Assembly: GCA_947311845.1 (NCBI GenBank)
Contig: CAMZMU010000034.1
Location: 90,090,723 to 90,154,722 of the forward strand
Direction of reading: 5' to 3'
From: Poa pratensis
Lineage: Eukaryota > Streptophyta > Magnoliopsida > Poales > Poaceae
Length of the DNA: 64,000 nt
Positions 1-9,614 of the stretch are shown in pieces (positions within the stretch are counted from its first letter, which is position 1; the number at the start of each line of letters is the position of its first letter). Under the pieces are notes generated by a model, which did no database searches, was not told the origin of the DNA, and saw only the letters and a list, made by a program, of their open reading frames with translations. Both the position numbers and the translations under genes were made by a program.

Positions 1-119
1 ACACGGGCTCCCGCAGGATGTATCCAGTTGCTGCACAATAATTAAACATTAGTACATGTCAAATTGTCCTGACCACAATGAAGTTACGATGTTCAAAATT
101 AGTATAGATAGTCACTTAC

Positions 120-666
120 TCTCTCCCATTAGGCGTAATGAGGATCTTCTCCTCCTCGGTAGCAGGTTCCATGTCCTCATCAGGGACCTAGGATTCCCCT
201 CGAATCCTCGGCTTCTTCGGCAGCGCGGAGGGCCCCGCCTCCAAGTCCGTGGAGGGGCCCGCCCCCACGTCCGTAGAGGGGCCCGTCCCCTCCGAACCCT
301 CGTCGACAGAAGCAGAGGGTATGTCCGAAGACACGTCGCCCCCACCTCGCCCTCGTCCTCCCTCACCTCGCCCTCGTCCTACACCTCGCCCTCGTCCTCG
401 TCCTGCACCTCGTCCCCTCGGAGGAACTGGAGCATCGGCACCTCCCCCTCCTCCAACATCTCCACCCTCACCTGCATTGAGAAAGGGTGAACAATTAAGC
501 ATAAAGACATGAACAAATTAATAATTGCATCACCTCTACTCTCACCACTGTCAGACAGGTAACGCGGGTTCGAAATAGGTTCTCTTCCACTTTTAGTAAC
601 TTTCTTCTGGCGCATCTTCTTCAGCAAGGAGGCCGATGATTCCTTGCCTTGGCTCATCTTGGTCAA
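120..666 (-). pseudogene. CACTA element gene fragment, two exons with an in-frame stop
   Basis: Two minus-strand exons can be read. The first runs from about 671 to 534; its first in-frame ATG is near 657 and begins MSQGKESS. The second runs from 471 to 120. Both are bounded by splice consensus, and the phase-1 junction joins GESR to GEGG. The second exon encodes a Gly/Arg-rich segment (RGRGRGVGRGRG-like), then an acidic Ser/Pro stretch, then a PDEDMEPATEEEKILI-like segment. A TAG at 188-190 separates the last two parts although the frame stays open on both sides. This resembles the N-terminal part of the second protein of grass CACTA elements. The exon probably continues upstream by splicing, because 669-712 repeats the intron border at 470-515. 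I infer a decayed element gene; its function is unknown. Confidence 0.6.
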
Positions 667-889
667 TCACCTGCATTGAGAAAGGGTAAACTTTTAAGCA
701 TAAAAGACATGATCCAATTAAGAACAAATTTTTATCTAGAGTGCACCAAATGCAGTAGCATCAAATAATCAACAATCAAATTCATCTCAAATTCATGTAA
801 TTATCATCAGTCGGTCTCGCATCATTCCTGGAGCCTCCCATTTCCACTTAGATACGTTAAATGATTTCCACCAAGCTTAGTACTAAATT

Positions 890-1110
890 GGTGATCTTAC
901 AAAGTGGCTACCTAACATAGTAGATTTTTTAAAGCTCCATAGTAGTTCCATAGTAGTTTCTAAAGCTAGATATTTTTTCATAGTAGTTTCTAAAGCTAGA
1001 TATTTTTCTAAAGCTAGATATTTTTCTAACATTCCTGGAGCCTCCCATTTCCAATTAAGTTCCATAGTAGTTTCTAAAGCTAGATGTTTTTTTCACTTTA
1101 CAAAGTGGCT
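890..1110. repeat. Short degenerate direct repeats (TAGTTTCTAAAGCTAGATATTTTT type)
   Basis: The phrase TTCTAAAGCTAGATATTTTT recurs at about 955-985, 988-1010, 1008-1025 and 1068-1092. CATTCCTGGAGCCTCCCATTTCCA occurs at both 823 and 1031, and ACAAAGTGGCTACCTAACATA at both 900 and 1097. It is therefore an imperfect local duplication inside the CACTA element, non-coding as far as I can see. Confidence 0.6.
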
Positions 1111-1344
1111 ACCTAACATATTTCTTATACAAGTCTGGGTAAATTTTTGAGTGCTCGTTTGAAACTGGTGATCTTACCACCTCTTTTTGCAACTCATTAG
1201 CACGCACAACACACATCAATACAATACACACATTGTATAATTACCATCATGAGCTCACACACCCTGACCACAACAAGTTTCGGCATCCATAAGCTCTAAA
1301 TTAACAAGAGGAAGGAGAAGAGGAAACAATACCAGACGCACACG

Positions 1345-1840
1345 CGCAGGGCTAGGGTTGTGAGGGAGAGGAGGTGGCTTGTGGAGGCCGGAGGCGAGCG
1401 CACGGTGTCGGGGAAGAACTCGGACGTGCGGCGCGTCGGGGAGGTGGTTTGTCCGTCTGCGGCGTCGAGGAGGAAGAGGAGGTCGCGGGGCAGCTGTACG
1501 CGTGAAGGGGAGGAAGGAAGCACGCGGTATCACGCCGGCGACGTGCTCTGTGCCTCGGGCTTCATGGCGACGGCGGGTGGCGTACGGGGTGGGGCGAGAA
1601 GAGGAGCGGCAGCGGCTGCAATCACGAGGTGGGGCGGCGCGGTGGGTGGCGTACGGGGTGGGGCGGCCGGCGGCGGGGTCGGGGCGGCCGGCGGCGGGTC
1701 GGATTTTGTTTGGGGATTTAGGGATTCCGTTTGGGGATTTGGGGATTTTGTGGCGCGCGAAGCCATTTGGGCCGATTTTGGCTTAGCCATTCAGGCCTAC
1801 GCCGACGGCAAACCTATTTTTTCATTATCAGGGTTTTCTG
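1345..1840. other. GC-rich segment inside the CACTA element, no convincing gene
   Basis: This stretch is GC-rich, with overlapping open frames on both strands and strong Gly/Arg or Pro/Ala bias (for example 1360-1845 plus and 1530-1790 minus). The frames share no recognisable domain and are best explained by composition. GGGGCGGCCGGCGGCGGG and TTTGGGGATTTAGGGATT are repeated locally. It could be an untranslated exon or promoter region of the element; nothing decides this. Confidence 0.4.
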
Positions 1841-1989
1841 ATTAATGCAACTGAATCTGCATTGCTACATGAATAATAAATAAAAAGGGTTTTCTGATTA
1901 ATGCAACTGAATCTGCGTTGCCTACCTTCTCCAGTGGCCACTCTGACCGGCAAATCGGCAAATCATCGCGTGGTCGTGAGACGGCAGAT

Positions 1990-2260
1990 CGGCCTTCGAT
2001 CCACGGAGCGGCAAGACGTCTCTGATGATTTGCAACCGTCGGAACAAGTGTTGAGAATGTTGCTAATCATCAGAGATTCTTGCCGCTGCTTGGATCCGAC
2101 CGAGGGAACGGTGGCTCGTGAGTGCCTGCATATCAAATCCGTCCGGCAACACATCTCTGATGATCTGCAACCGTCCGGCAACACATCTCTGATGATCTGC
2201 AACCGTTTGGAACGGTCGCAGGTCATCAGAGACGTCTTGCCGCTGGTTGCCCAAAGATGC
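1990..2260. repeat. Local direct repeats with a GACGTCTCTGATGATTTGCAACCG core
   Basis: The core ACATCTCTGATGATCTGCAACCGT or close variants appear at about 2015, 2150 and 2180, with an inverted version near 2205-2240 (CGGTCGCAGGTCATCAGAGACGT). Direct and inverted copies occur together, so the segment could fold. It lies inside the CACTA element, next to the 142-bp array. Confidence 0.55.
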
Positions 2261-2370
2261 CTCTCCGAGTGACGCTGGAATGTTTTGTGTGAGTGAGTAA
2301 CCTGTCTGAGGAGGTGGGCTATATATAGGGTCGCATGGCTTATGAAGTGGTCGTGATAGTGCTGATCTGA

Positions 2371-2795
2371 CGGCTCAGAAGCGCTCAAAAGAAACACACC
2401 GCTGATCCAACGGCTCACAAGCGCTGGAAGGAAGCACACGATCCGTGTGCTTCTTCCTGATTGGGCATACTACAACTCACAAGCCCTGAAAAGAAACACA
2501 CCGCTGATCCAACGGCTCAGAAGCGCTCGAAAGAAACACACCGCTGATCCAACGGCTCACAAGCGCTGGAAGGAAGCACACAATCCGTGTGCTTCTTCCT
2601 GATTGGGCATACTACAGCTCACAAGCCCTGAAAAGAAACACACCGCTGATCCAACGGCTCAGAAGCGCTCGAAAGAAACACACCGCAGATCCAACGGCTC
2701 ACAAGCGCTGGAAGGAAGCACACGATCCGTGTGCTTCTTCCTGATTGGGCATACTACAGCTCACAAGCCCTGAAAAGAAACACACACCGCTGATC
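2371..2795. repeat. Tandem array, period 142 bp, about three copies
   Basis: The marker TTGGGCATACTACA occurs at 2461, 2603 and 2745, giving an exact period of 142 bp. Each unit itself holds two related halves built on GAAACACACCGCTGATCCAACGGCTCA. The array ends just upstream of a TATA-like stretch and the 199-codon ORF, so it may form part of that gene's upstream region. Confidence 0.85.
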
Positions 2796-2805
2796 CTACG
2801 GCTCA

Positions 2806-2818
2806 CTATATATATGTA
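2806..2818 (+). promoter_or_regulatory. TATA-like stretch close to the start codon of the accessory ORF
   Basis: CTATATATATGTATT lies only about 5-15 bases before the ATG at 2822. That is close for a core promoter, so transcription may start very near the ATG, or translation may begin at the second ATG (2879). The position is seen in the sequence; the role is inferred. Confidence 0.3.
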
Positions 2819-2821
2819 TTC

Positions 2822-3421
2822 ATGGCCTCCATTGGCATAGCCCATCTAAACTCATATCTGCAACCTCATCACTCTCCCATGGCTTCCACCGTACCCACTC
2901 TAACCTACTCGGAGGCGGAGGCGCTTTGCGCCTCGAACTACCCCTGCCCACCCGGCTACAACGTCCCCGCCGGCTGGAGGCTGAGCACCGGAGGCGTGTC
3001 GGTCCCTCCTGTCCCTCAAGGTTTGGCGCGCCGGGCGGCCATCACGAACCACTACTACCTCGAGCTCACTCCGGAGCAGCGGATGGATTCCCGCTGGCAG
3101 CCAGACTATCGCCCAACTTGGGACGCCTTCTTCATCAAAAGGCGTGAGAAGGCACTCGCCAGGTACGAGGAGGACCGCCCGCGTCCTTCAAACTTCAACG
3201 AGGCCGGCCGTCGGCTGTGGTGGGCCGGCCGGATTCTCAAGAGGGTCATGGACTACATCACGGCCGGCGATAACCCCCGCCTGCGCTACCCTCAATTACA
3301 GTCCAGGCGACAACCCCCGTCAACGACTACATCACGGCCGTCCGACGACAGCGACGACGACGACGGCGACTACGACGACTACACCCACGAGTATTATAGG
3401 CCTAGGCAAGAGTATGACTAA
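2822..3421 (+). CDS. Accessory protein of unknown function carried by the CACTA element (199 aa)
   Basis: A single open frame of 199 codons starts at ATG 2822; an in-frame ATG at 2879 begins the part that looks conserved. From the N-terminus it has an Ala/Cys-Pro region with a YPCPPGYNVPAGWRLSTGGV motif (about residues 40-60), an Arg-rich middle with ITNHYYLELTPEQR, and a Trp-rich segment (AGRRLWWAGR, about residues 127-136). The tail is strongly acidic, with Asp-Asp-Asp runs and Tyr (about 170-199). I recall this P-x-GWRLS plus Trp-rich arrangement from uncharacterised grass proteins often found near or inside CACTA elements, but no function is known to me. It runs opposite to the element gene at 120-666. 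There is no signal peptide or membrane segment. It could be a captured host gene or an element-encoded accessory factor. Confidence 0.6.
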   Translation: MASIGIAHLNSYLQPHHSPMASTVPTLTYSEAEALCASNYPCPPGYNVPAGWRLSTGGVSVPPVPQGLARRAAITNHYYLELTPEQRMDSRWQPDYRPTWDAFFIKRREKALARYEEDRPRPSNFNEAGRRLWWAGRILKRVMDYITAGDNPRLRYPQLQSRRQPPSTTTSRPSDDSDDDDGDYDDYTHEYYRPRQEYD

Positions 3422-3449
3422 CCTGAGCCACATCATTGGTTAGGACAAA

Positions 3450-3602
3450 ATGGTTTGTTGTCATTCGTCTATATACCCAAGTTTGTTGTCATTCGTCTAT
3501 GTACCCAAAGTTTGTTATCATTCGTCTATGTACCCAAGTTTTTGTTGTCATTCGTCTATGTACCCAAGTTTTTGTTGTCATTCGTCTATGTATACAAGTG
3601 TG
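3450..3602. repeat. Short tandem array, about 32-bp period, five copies
   Basis: The unit GTTGTCATTCGTCTATGTACCCAAGTTT repeats five times with small length changes between 3455 and 3600. It gives open frames rich in Val-Ile-Arg-Leu-Cys in several phases, none meaningful. It lies directly after the stop of the 199-codon ORF, in its probable 3' region. Confidence 0.85.
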
Positions 3603-3675
3603 TTGGGTGCTGTGGATGTCCAAGTTCCCACAGCGGGATGTGAGCGGGTTCACCGGCATCACTTTCTCTCTAGTG

Positions 3676-4695
3676 AGTTTCTCCCGAAAGGGGAGTTTTC
3701 ACCTCTAAGTGCAGGAACTCACTAGAGAGAAAGTGAAGCCGGTGAAGCCGGTCACACCCCGGAGTAGGATATTGCACATTTACAACACCCAACACACTTG
3801 TATACATATGGTATGGCACAACCTAGGTTCTGGTGGGGTTCCGACGCTCCGGGGCCCCGCTTCGGCGAAACCCCGAATCCGCTGGGAAAACCCTAACGTT
3901 TTCGTCTACCCCCATAGACGTGCGTCGAAAGGGGGTAGGCCAGTGGACTTTTTTGCTTGGTTGTGTTAGGTTAGGCCATAGGAAGGTGAGAAACCAAAGT
4001 CTACCCCAAATCAACACAAGATTCCATCCGGTTCTCCCGAAACGGCAGTTTTCACCTCTAAGTGCAGAAACTCACTAGAGAGAAAGTGAAGCCGGTGAAG
4101 CCGGTCACACCCCGGAGTAGGATATTGCACATTTACAACACCCAACACACTTGTATACATATGGTATGGCACAACCTAGGTTCTGGTGGGGTTCCGATGC
4201 TCCGGGGCCCCGCTTCGGCGAAACCCCGAATCCGCTGGGAAAACCCTAACGTTTTCGTCTACCCCCATAGACGTGCGTCGAAAGGGGGTAGGCCAGTGGA
4301 CTTTTTTGCTTGGTTGTGTTAGGTTAGGCCATAGGAAGGTGAGAAACCAAAGTCTACCCCAAATCAACACAAGATTCCATCCGGTTCTCCCGAAACGGGA
4401 GTTTTCACCTCTAAGTGCAGAAACTCACTAGAGAGAAAGTGAAGCCGGTGAAGCCGGTCACACCCCGGAGTAGGATATTGCACATTTACAACACCCAACA
4501 CACTTGTATACATATGGTATGGCACAACCTAGGTTCTGGTGGGGTTCCGACGCTCCGGGGCCCCGCTTCGGCGAAACCCCGAATCCGCTGGGAAAACCCT
4601 AACGTTTTCGTCTACCCCCATAGACGTGCGTCGAAAGGGGGTAGGCTAGTGGAATTTTTTGCTTCGTTGTGTTAGGTTAGGCCATAGGAAGGTAT
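3676..4695. repeat. Tandem array, period 353 bp, about 2.9 copies
   Basis: Three nearly identical units begin at about 3676, 4029 and 4382; the common segment CTCACTAGAGAGAAAGTGAAGCCGG starts at 3718, 4071 and 4424. Differences are single bases, for example the C/T in TTCCGACGCTCC versus TTCCGATGCTCC. A shared AACTCACTAGAGAGAAAGTG is also mirrored by CACTTTCTCTCTAGTGAGTTT at 3659-3678, so the array edge carries an inverted copy. Each unit gives an 86-codon open frame through repetition only. This is a recent expansion inside the CACTA element. Confidence 0.93.
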
Positions 4696-4904
4696 TTTAC
4701 ATGTGTTGTTTTTATTTATTTTACATGTATATGTTGTAGGGTTGGGTTCCGGGAAACTCGAACCGCTATTTTACGGGGGTGGGATACTGAAATTGGGAGG
4801 GAAATTATAGGTCCAATATATATATAAATTATAACTACATTAAATATTATATAGATAAATAAATAAATAAATATTATATAGAGAAATAAATAAAAAAAGT
4901 TTCA

Positions 4905-5172
4905 TCTATACGCCGACGGCCGCCGTCGGCGTTGAAGTACACGTGTACGCCGACGGCCGCCGCTGGACGTTCCGTCACGGCGTCCTTTTGTACGCCGACG
5001 GCACGGTTTACGCCGACGGCTGCCGTCGGCCTTACCTGGATACGCCGACGGCGCTTCGTACGCCGACGGCTGTGTGGGCGGCTGCCCTAGCTCGCGCTGT
5101 ACGCCGACGGCCCCGACATTTAGCCGTCGGCGTACAGTACGGCCGTCGGCGTAGTGTGGCTTTCCCGTAGTG
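4905..5172 (-). repeat. CACTA subterminal repeat region and terminus
   Basis: At least twelve copies of ACGCCGACGGC or its complement GCCGTCGGCGT lie in 260 bp, several as inverted pairs such as GCCGACGGCCGCCGTCGGC (4912-4930) and GCCGACGGCTGCCGTCGGC (5012-5030). These are the expected transposase-binding repeats next to the CACTACGGG end. Confidence 0.9.
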
Positions 5173-6440
5173 CATTTGGGAGCTCTTCAGCGAGGCTCAT
5201 CGGATCAATTGTTCAATCTTCCATTGTCTTGCACACATTTAGTGTCATGTGCGTGCTACAACCCCGTGATAGGGCCGGTTTTGAGTTATGACATAATGTG
5301 TGCGAGTTTGTGTCACGCTGTCGGAACGAATTTCAGCCACAGCTATGTACCCACGTAGCCCTGTTGTTCGCTGATGACGAATTGTGGCAGTATCTATTTT
5401 GGTGGCTTGTGTCTTGCTGATATCATGTATCTCCACAAACAGCGGCTTGTGGCCATGGAGGAGCTCAAGAAATCGCTGGATTAAAAAATTAGTCGCTTCC
5501 TTCAGGAAATGGAAGTACTAGAAATGGAAAGGCAAGGTGAATAAGAGTAATAAACTAGTAGGAACCTGAATGTGAGTTCAATGTGCTTTGCGTTGAATCC
5601 TTTTTTTCAGCTATTTTAGAAAGATCTCACGAAGTACAATTTGTTTGTCAGGTAGGATGTATCCGTGACAATTATTCAGTTATGGGTAATCTTTAAGAAA
5701 TCAGTTCATATTTGTCAGGTCATAGGAGCTCAGGTTTGTGTTATTAAATTTTACTTGCATTTTATTTGGGCTTAAAAAGTCAGGTTTGTTATTAGCATAT
5801 TTACCAGAGCTTATCCTCTGCAGGTCATCTTAATGGAAAACAAAGGGTCTACAGCTGAGCACGCGGAAGGAAGAAATAAGAGTAAAAACATGTTATGACT
5901 ATTAGCACATTTACTATAGACTATGTACGATTAGTCATCTCTACATAAATTAATTAAGGGAGGTTTTTAACCATCAGCATAAACAAAGTTACTTTGCCAG
6001 GAAGTAAATATCAGGAACGTCTTTGCTCTGAACATAGCTAATATAGGCCAGGCCAAGACATAGCTAACATAATTTGCTCCCATTGTGCAGACCCTGGTGG
6101 GATTTATGGATTAAGGATGCGATAGCAAAGGGTTTCTCACTGGACGCCCAGTGCTATGACATAAATTGGGAAGCTTATTCCTTTATAAGGAAGCTTTTCC
6201 AGGGTAGTTCATGAGACACCAGCTCCCCAAATGAAAAGGTACAACTTCTCAAAAATAGTAACAAGTTGCAGATTTTTCACATAAACAATCTTGTAGGTTT
6301 AGTCTGGACGTGGCCTGCAAATCAAGTTAAGAAGTTTTATTTTCGTGTGGTTGCCTACTCCATAAATGCTGAAAAATGATTTGCAAATCCCTTATATAAA
6401 TTTGTAATTTTCCATCCTAATAAATGATTGCAAGTTCTCT
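5173..6440 (+). pseudogene. Unidentified coiled-coil protein gene, fragment (block copy 1)
   Basis: This stretch is collinear with 41006-42600 and carries remnants of the same exons. It starts inside an exon reading IWELFSEAHR that the CACTA insertion cut. The exon ALLFTDDELW...LHKQLPLAIEELKKS follows at about 5355-5530 in degraded form. An exon present in copy 2 (41538-41687) is missing through a deletion of roughly 340 bp near 5580. The same TAG stop within the coiled-coil exon is present in both copies. Charged heptad-like stretches (EELKKSLDE, EMEALEME) suggest a coiled coil. I do not recognise the family with confidence. It is surely non-functional here. Confidence 0.55.
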
Positions 6441-6687
6441 TTATATCCTATTACTTCTAACAATTTTTTAATAAAAAATAAAAAGCGGTAACCAGTTAAT
6501 GGACATAGTTGCATATTATTGGCTTATGTCATTTCTACAATTTCACTGAATTATACTATCCACATGAGTATAGATCTTTCCTTCTGTTCAATTTTCTACG
6601 ACTGTCATATGTGCATTTATTTTCTTATATCCAAAATAATTCATGTCTGAATGGATATGCAGAATGAATGTCACAATATATTTCGAT

Positions 6688-9119
6688 CTACGAGCTAAAG
6701 CTGTATGTACTGTTTCCTTCAAAATCAAGGACGTAATCCTGTGTGAACTTGTAGTTCACATTCTGTTGTTCCATGTCAAGCAAGCTCTGTGCCTCCTCCG
6801 TGTTGGCATCTGCTTGAGCCCATGGGTGGTGCTGGTATCTTCTCAGAATCTCTAGCCTCTCCGCAACCTCCTTCATTGTTGGCCGTTCCTGCCCATTCAT
6901 GTTCAAGCATCTCATGATGAGGTGCGTGATCTCTTCCAGGGTTTCCTGCTTATCTCATTCCTCACCTGGCTGTCTAGAAGCTCCTGGTGCTGGCCTACCT
7001 TTGCTGCCATCATAAAGCATAAAACAAGGCTTCTATCTTCCTCCGGCCCGTCGAAGTACAACGCCTTCTTCCTTGTCAGAAGCTCCAATAGGACGACACC
7101 GAAACTGTACACATCACTCTTCTCAGTCAGCCGGCATGTCATCAGGTATTCCGGATCAAGGTAACCGCAAGTTCCCTGCACCAACGTTGCCATCTTGGCC
7201 TCATCAGTTGGTGCCAGTTTTGATGCTCCGAAATCTGAAACTTTTGCTGTGAGCTTGTCGTCCAAGAGAATGTTTGCTGTCTTGACGTCTCCATGCAGAA
7301 TCGGCGGCGAGGCCGAAGAGTGCATGTATGCTAGTGCCTCGGCTGACTCCACTGCTATCCGAAGACAGGTTTCAATGGCTGTGCCACAGTCGGGGCCGTT
7401 ACTGCCATGAATGTAGTGGTAGAGGGTACCGTTTGAGACATACTCGTAGACCAACATGGGCACTTCTACTTCAAGGCAGCATCCAAGCAGCTTGACGACA
7501 TTCTTGTGGTTGATCTGGGAGAGGATGAACATCTCCATCGCTAATTCCTTGGTCGGGGCATCTTCTAGCATCTTTGACTTCTTGATTGCCACCACTGTCT
7601 TGTCCTCGAGGACACCCATGTAGACAATGCCGTGCCCACCACGGCCGACAACACGCTCGGCGGTAAAGTTGTTGGTTGCCTTCTCGAGGTCTTCCTTGGA
7701 GAAGATCTTGAACCCACTGGTGCCAGTGCAATTGTAGGAGCGCATCTGCTGCTGCAGGAAGACGCCTCCGTTTACCTCGAAGAACTGCTTTGTTCTGATA
7801 AGCTTCTTCTTCTGGAGCCCGAGGTAGAGCCAGAAGCACATAAACACTGGCACGAACACTCCAAGGCTGGCACCTGAGCACAACCATTCGATAAACCATC
7901 AGATTTCCGATAGGAAAATTGCATGGGCAACCAAATGGACCAAAGTTTCAGGATTGTGGGCTTACCTGTAACTACTTTCAGGGCTAGGGTGAAACTGTCC
8001 TTTGGCCGGCAACCATTCTTCCAGGTGGCATCTCCACTAGTCCCAGGAGGACATTGGCAAGTGTAGCTTCCCGGAGTATTTGTGCAGATGCCGTAGCATG
8101 GTTGCTCTTCTTCACGCTCGCACTCATTGATGTCTTCCATTTGGCAAAAAAAAAATCATCAGAAACAGGGCAGCAGTTGAGTAATGTTGAAATTGCAGCA
8201 AGATTTATCTGTGTACATACCTCTGCATCCGTCTTCTAGGTAGGGGTTGCCCTCATACCCCTTGGAGCAGTTGCACCGGTACCCAGCGCCGTTTTTGGAT
8301 TTGAAGCAATGGCTGACGGCGCTCCGGCACGCGTAGTCAGTTCTGTTGAGCTTGGCCGCGCTGCAGTTGCCAACATTCCTTACTGCCCAATCGAGGATGA
8401 TGGGCACGGTGAGGTCGTCGGTCCGATTGAGGTGCTTCTCGACGTTGCTGTATCTGATATTTAACCACCCGGTCTCCACAAGGAACACATACCGGCAGGT
8501 CGTGGTGTTGGTGTACATGATTGGGTCTCCATCCTTCTTCGGCATGTCCAGCAGGTGTGGCTCGTAGTAGTCGACAGCGCCGGGTATCGTGCTCTGGCAG
8601 CAGGCGACGCCCGTGCAGGAGCCTGGCTTGGCGTACTGCAACGGCCGGCATAGGGACATGCAGCCACTGACGTAGTAGCCGGAGACGTCGACAAAGAAAC
8701 CGTGGCTGGGGCAGCCGAGCGCGACGAGGCGGTTTCTGGTCGGAGAGAAGAGGTAGTGGCTGCTGATGAGAGCCGTAGCCATGAAGCCGCTCTGATTGAC
8801 GATGACACCATCATTGCTGTAGCAGTAGCGCATCGCTCCGAGGTTGGCCCAAATCTCGCCGGTGGCGAGGGACTTGCGGGTGATAGGCATACGCATGCCA
8901 GAGCGAGACACGCTCAGCCGCGGTGTCGCGTGGGAGTCGTCACACTCGAGCTTGAAGCCAAGCAGGCCATCGTCGCGGTAGCAACCGTCGCCGATGCCGA
9001 AGGGGTAGGGGATGGTGATGTTGCCGCACGACCTGCAGAGGCGGCTGCTCTTGTGCTGAGACTCCTGTCAGTGGCAGTAGTGACAGCAGCAAGAGCTGCA
9101 CGACCCGTGCGATGCCCAT
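6688..9119 (-). pseudogene. Wall-associated receptor kinase (WAK), copy 1, two frameshifts
   Basis: Three exons run 9119-8221, 8133-7966 and 7873-6688, joined by phase-1 GT-AG introns. WAKs are plasma-membrane receptors that sense cell-wall pectin or damage. The order is a signal peptide (MGIARVVQLLLLSLL), a Cys-rich galacturonan-binding type domain, a calcium-binding EGF module (DINECE...GSYTCQCPPG), a membrane segment (GVFVPVFMCFWLYLGL) and a kinase. The kinase has the VAIKKSK lysine, a non-RD HGDVKTANILLD catalytic loop, DFGAS and YLDPEYL. Against copy 2 it lacks 23 bp at 9028/9029 (removing the RPSCRDKC region) and one base at about 6945 (before the last 75 codons). Both shift the frame, so no full protein can be made. 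The single-base change could be a sequencing error; the 23-bp loss is less likely to be one. Confidence 0.9.
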
Positions 9120-9614
9120 GCTTGATCTGCTAGTCCGCTCAGACTGCTGGGGAGTGGGAAGTGTCAGACTCCTGTTCATATACGCGTTCGTGCAGGTTCT
9201 GAAGAATAATAACCTGTCACTGGCTAGGACCGGGTCAATCGTACACAACACTAATGAATGGTATTTCTGTTATGTAATGTGTCATCCAGAGTACTGACTG
9301 ACCGGTGACGGCGACGACACCTACCGCAAGCTTAACTTGCCGTTTAGCCTATGGCAGAGCTTGTTTAAACAACACAGCTCCTGGCCGAGCCTACATGTCG
9401 CCACATGTCTGTACAAGAGTGTATGTTGTTTGTTCTGAAATTCTGGCACGTATGCTTGGAAAGAGATGTTTTGGCTCATTTCCATTATCAATGGAACTTT
9501 GACCGGGCTTAGCATCTTACTAATCCAGCTGTGTAATCCAGTCCAGCACGTCAGACATTAGTGGAGACAAATTAGTGCTCGCTTACAAGTGGCCCGGCTA
9601 GCATCGACGTTTAG

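Larger units (their letters stand above)
1..5172 (-). mobile_element. CACTA (En/Spm-like) DNA transposon, one end; the other end lies outside the window
   Basis: The element ends at 5172 with sequence that reads CACTACGGGAAAGCC on the minus strand, the standard CACTA terminus. Inside it (about 4905-5160) are many direct and inverted copies of ACGCCGACGGC, the subterminal repeats bound by the transposase in this superfamily. Sequence from 5173 onward matches the unoccupied site in the second block copy at 41006, so the border is exact; the first three flanking bases (CAT) are the expected target duplication, but its partner is off-window. The interior holds a broken element gene at 120-666, a separate plus-strand ORF at 2822-3421 and three tandem arrays. 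The transposase catalytic region is not visible here and would lie before base 1. Confidence 0.9.

Noticed and set aside
1360..1845. 161-codon Gly/Arg-rich plus-strand frame
   Set aside because: It is a composition-driven frame with no domain, overlapped by similar frames on the minus strand.
3450..3602. Short regular repeats considered as a CRISPR array
   Set aside because: There are no distinct spacers; the units are contiguous and in a plant genome.
3709..4675. Three identical 86-codon frames
   Set aside because: They are one non-coding 353-bp unit repeated; no ATG context, domain or codon bias supports them.
4905..5172. Possible CRISPR-like array of short repeats
   Set aside because: Spacing is irregular, copies are in both orientations and lie next to a CACTACGGG terminus; this is a plant DNA transposon end.
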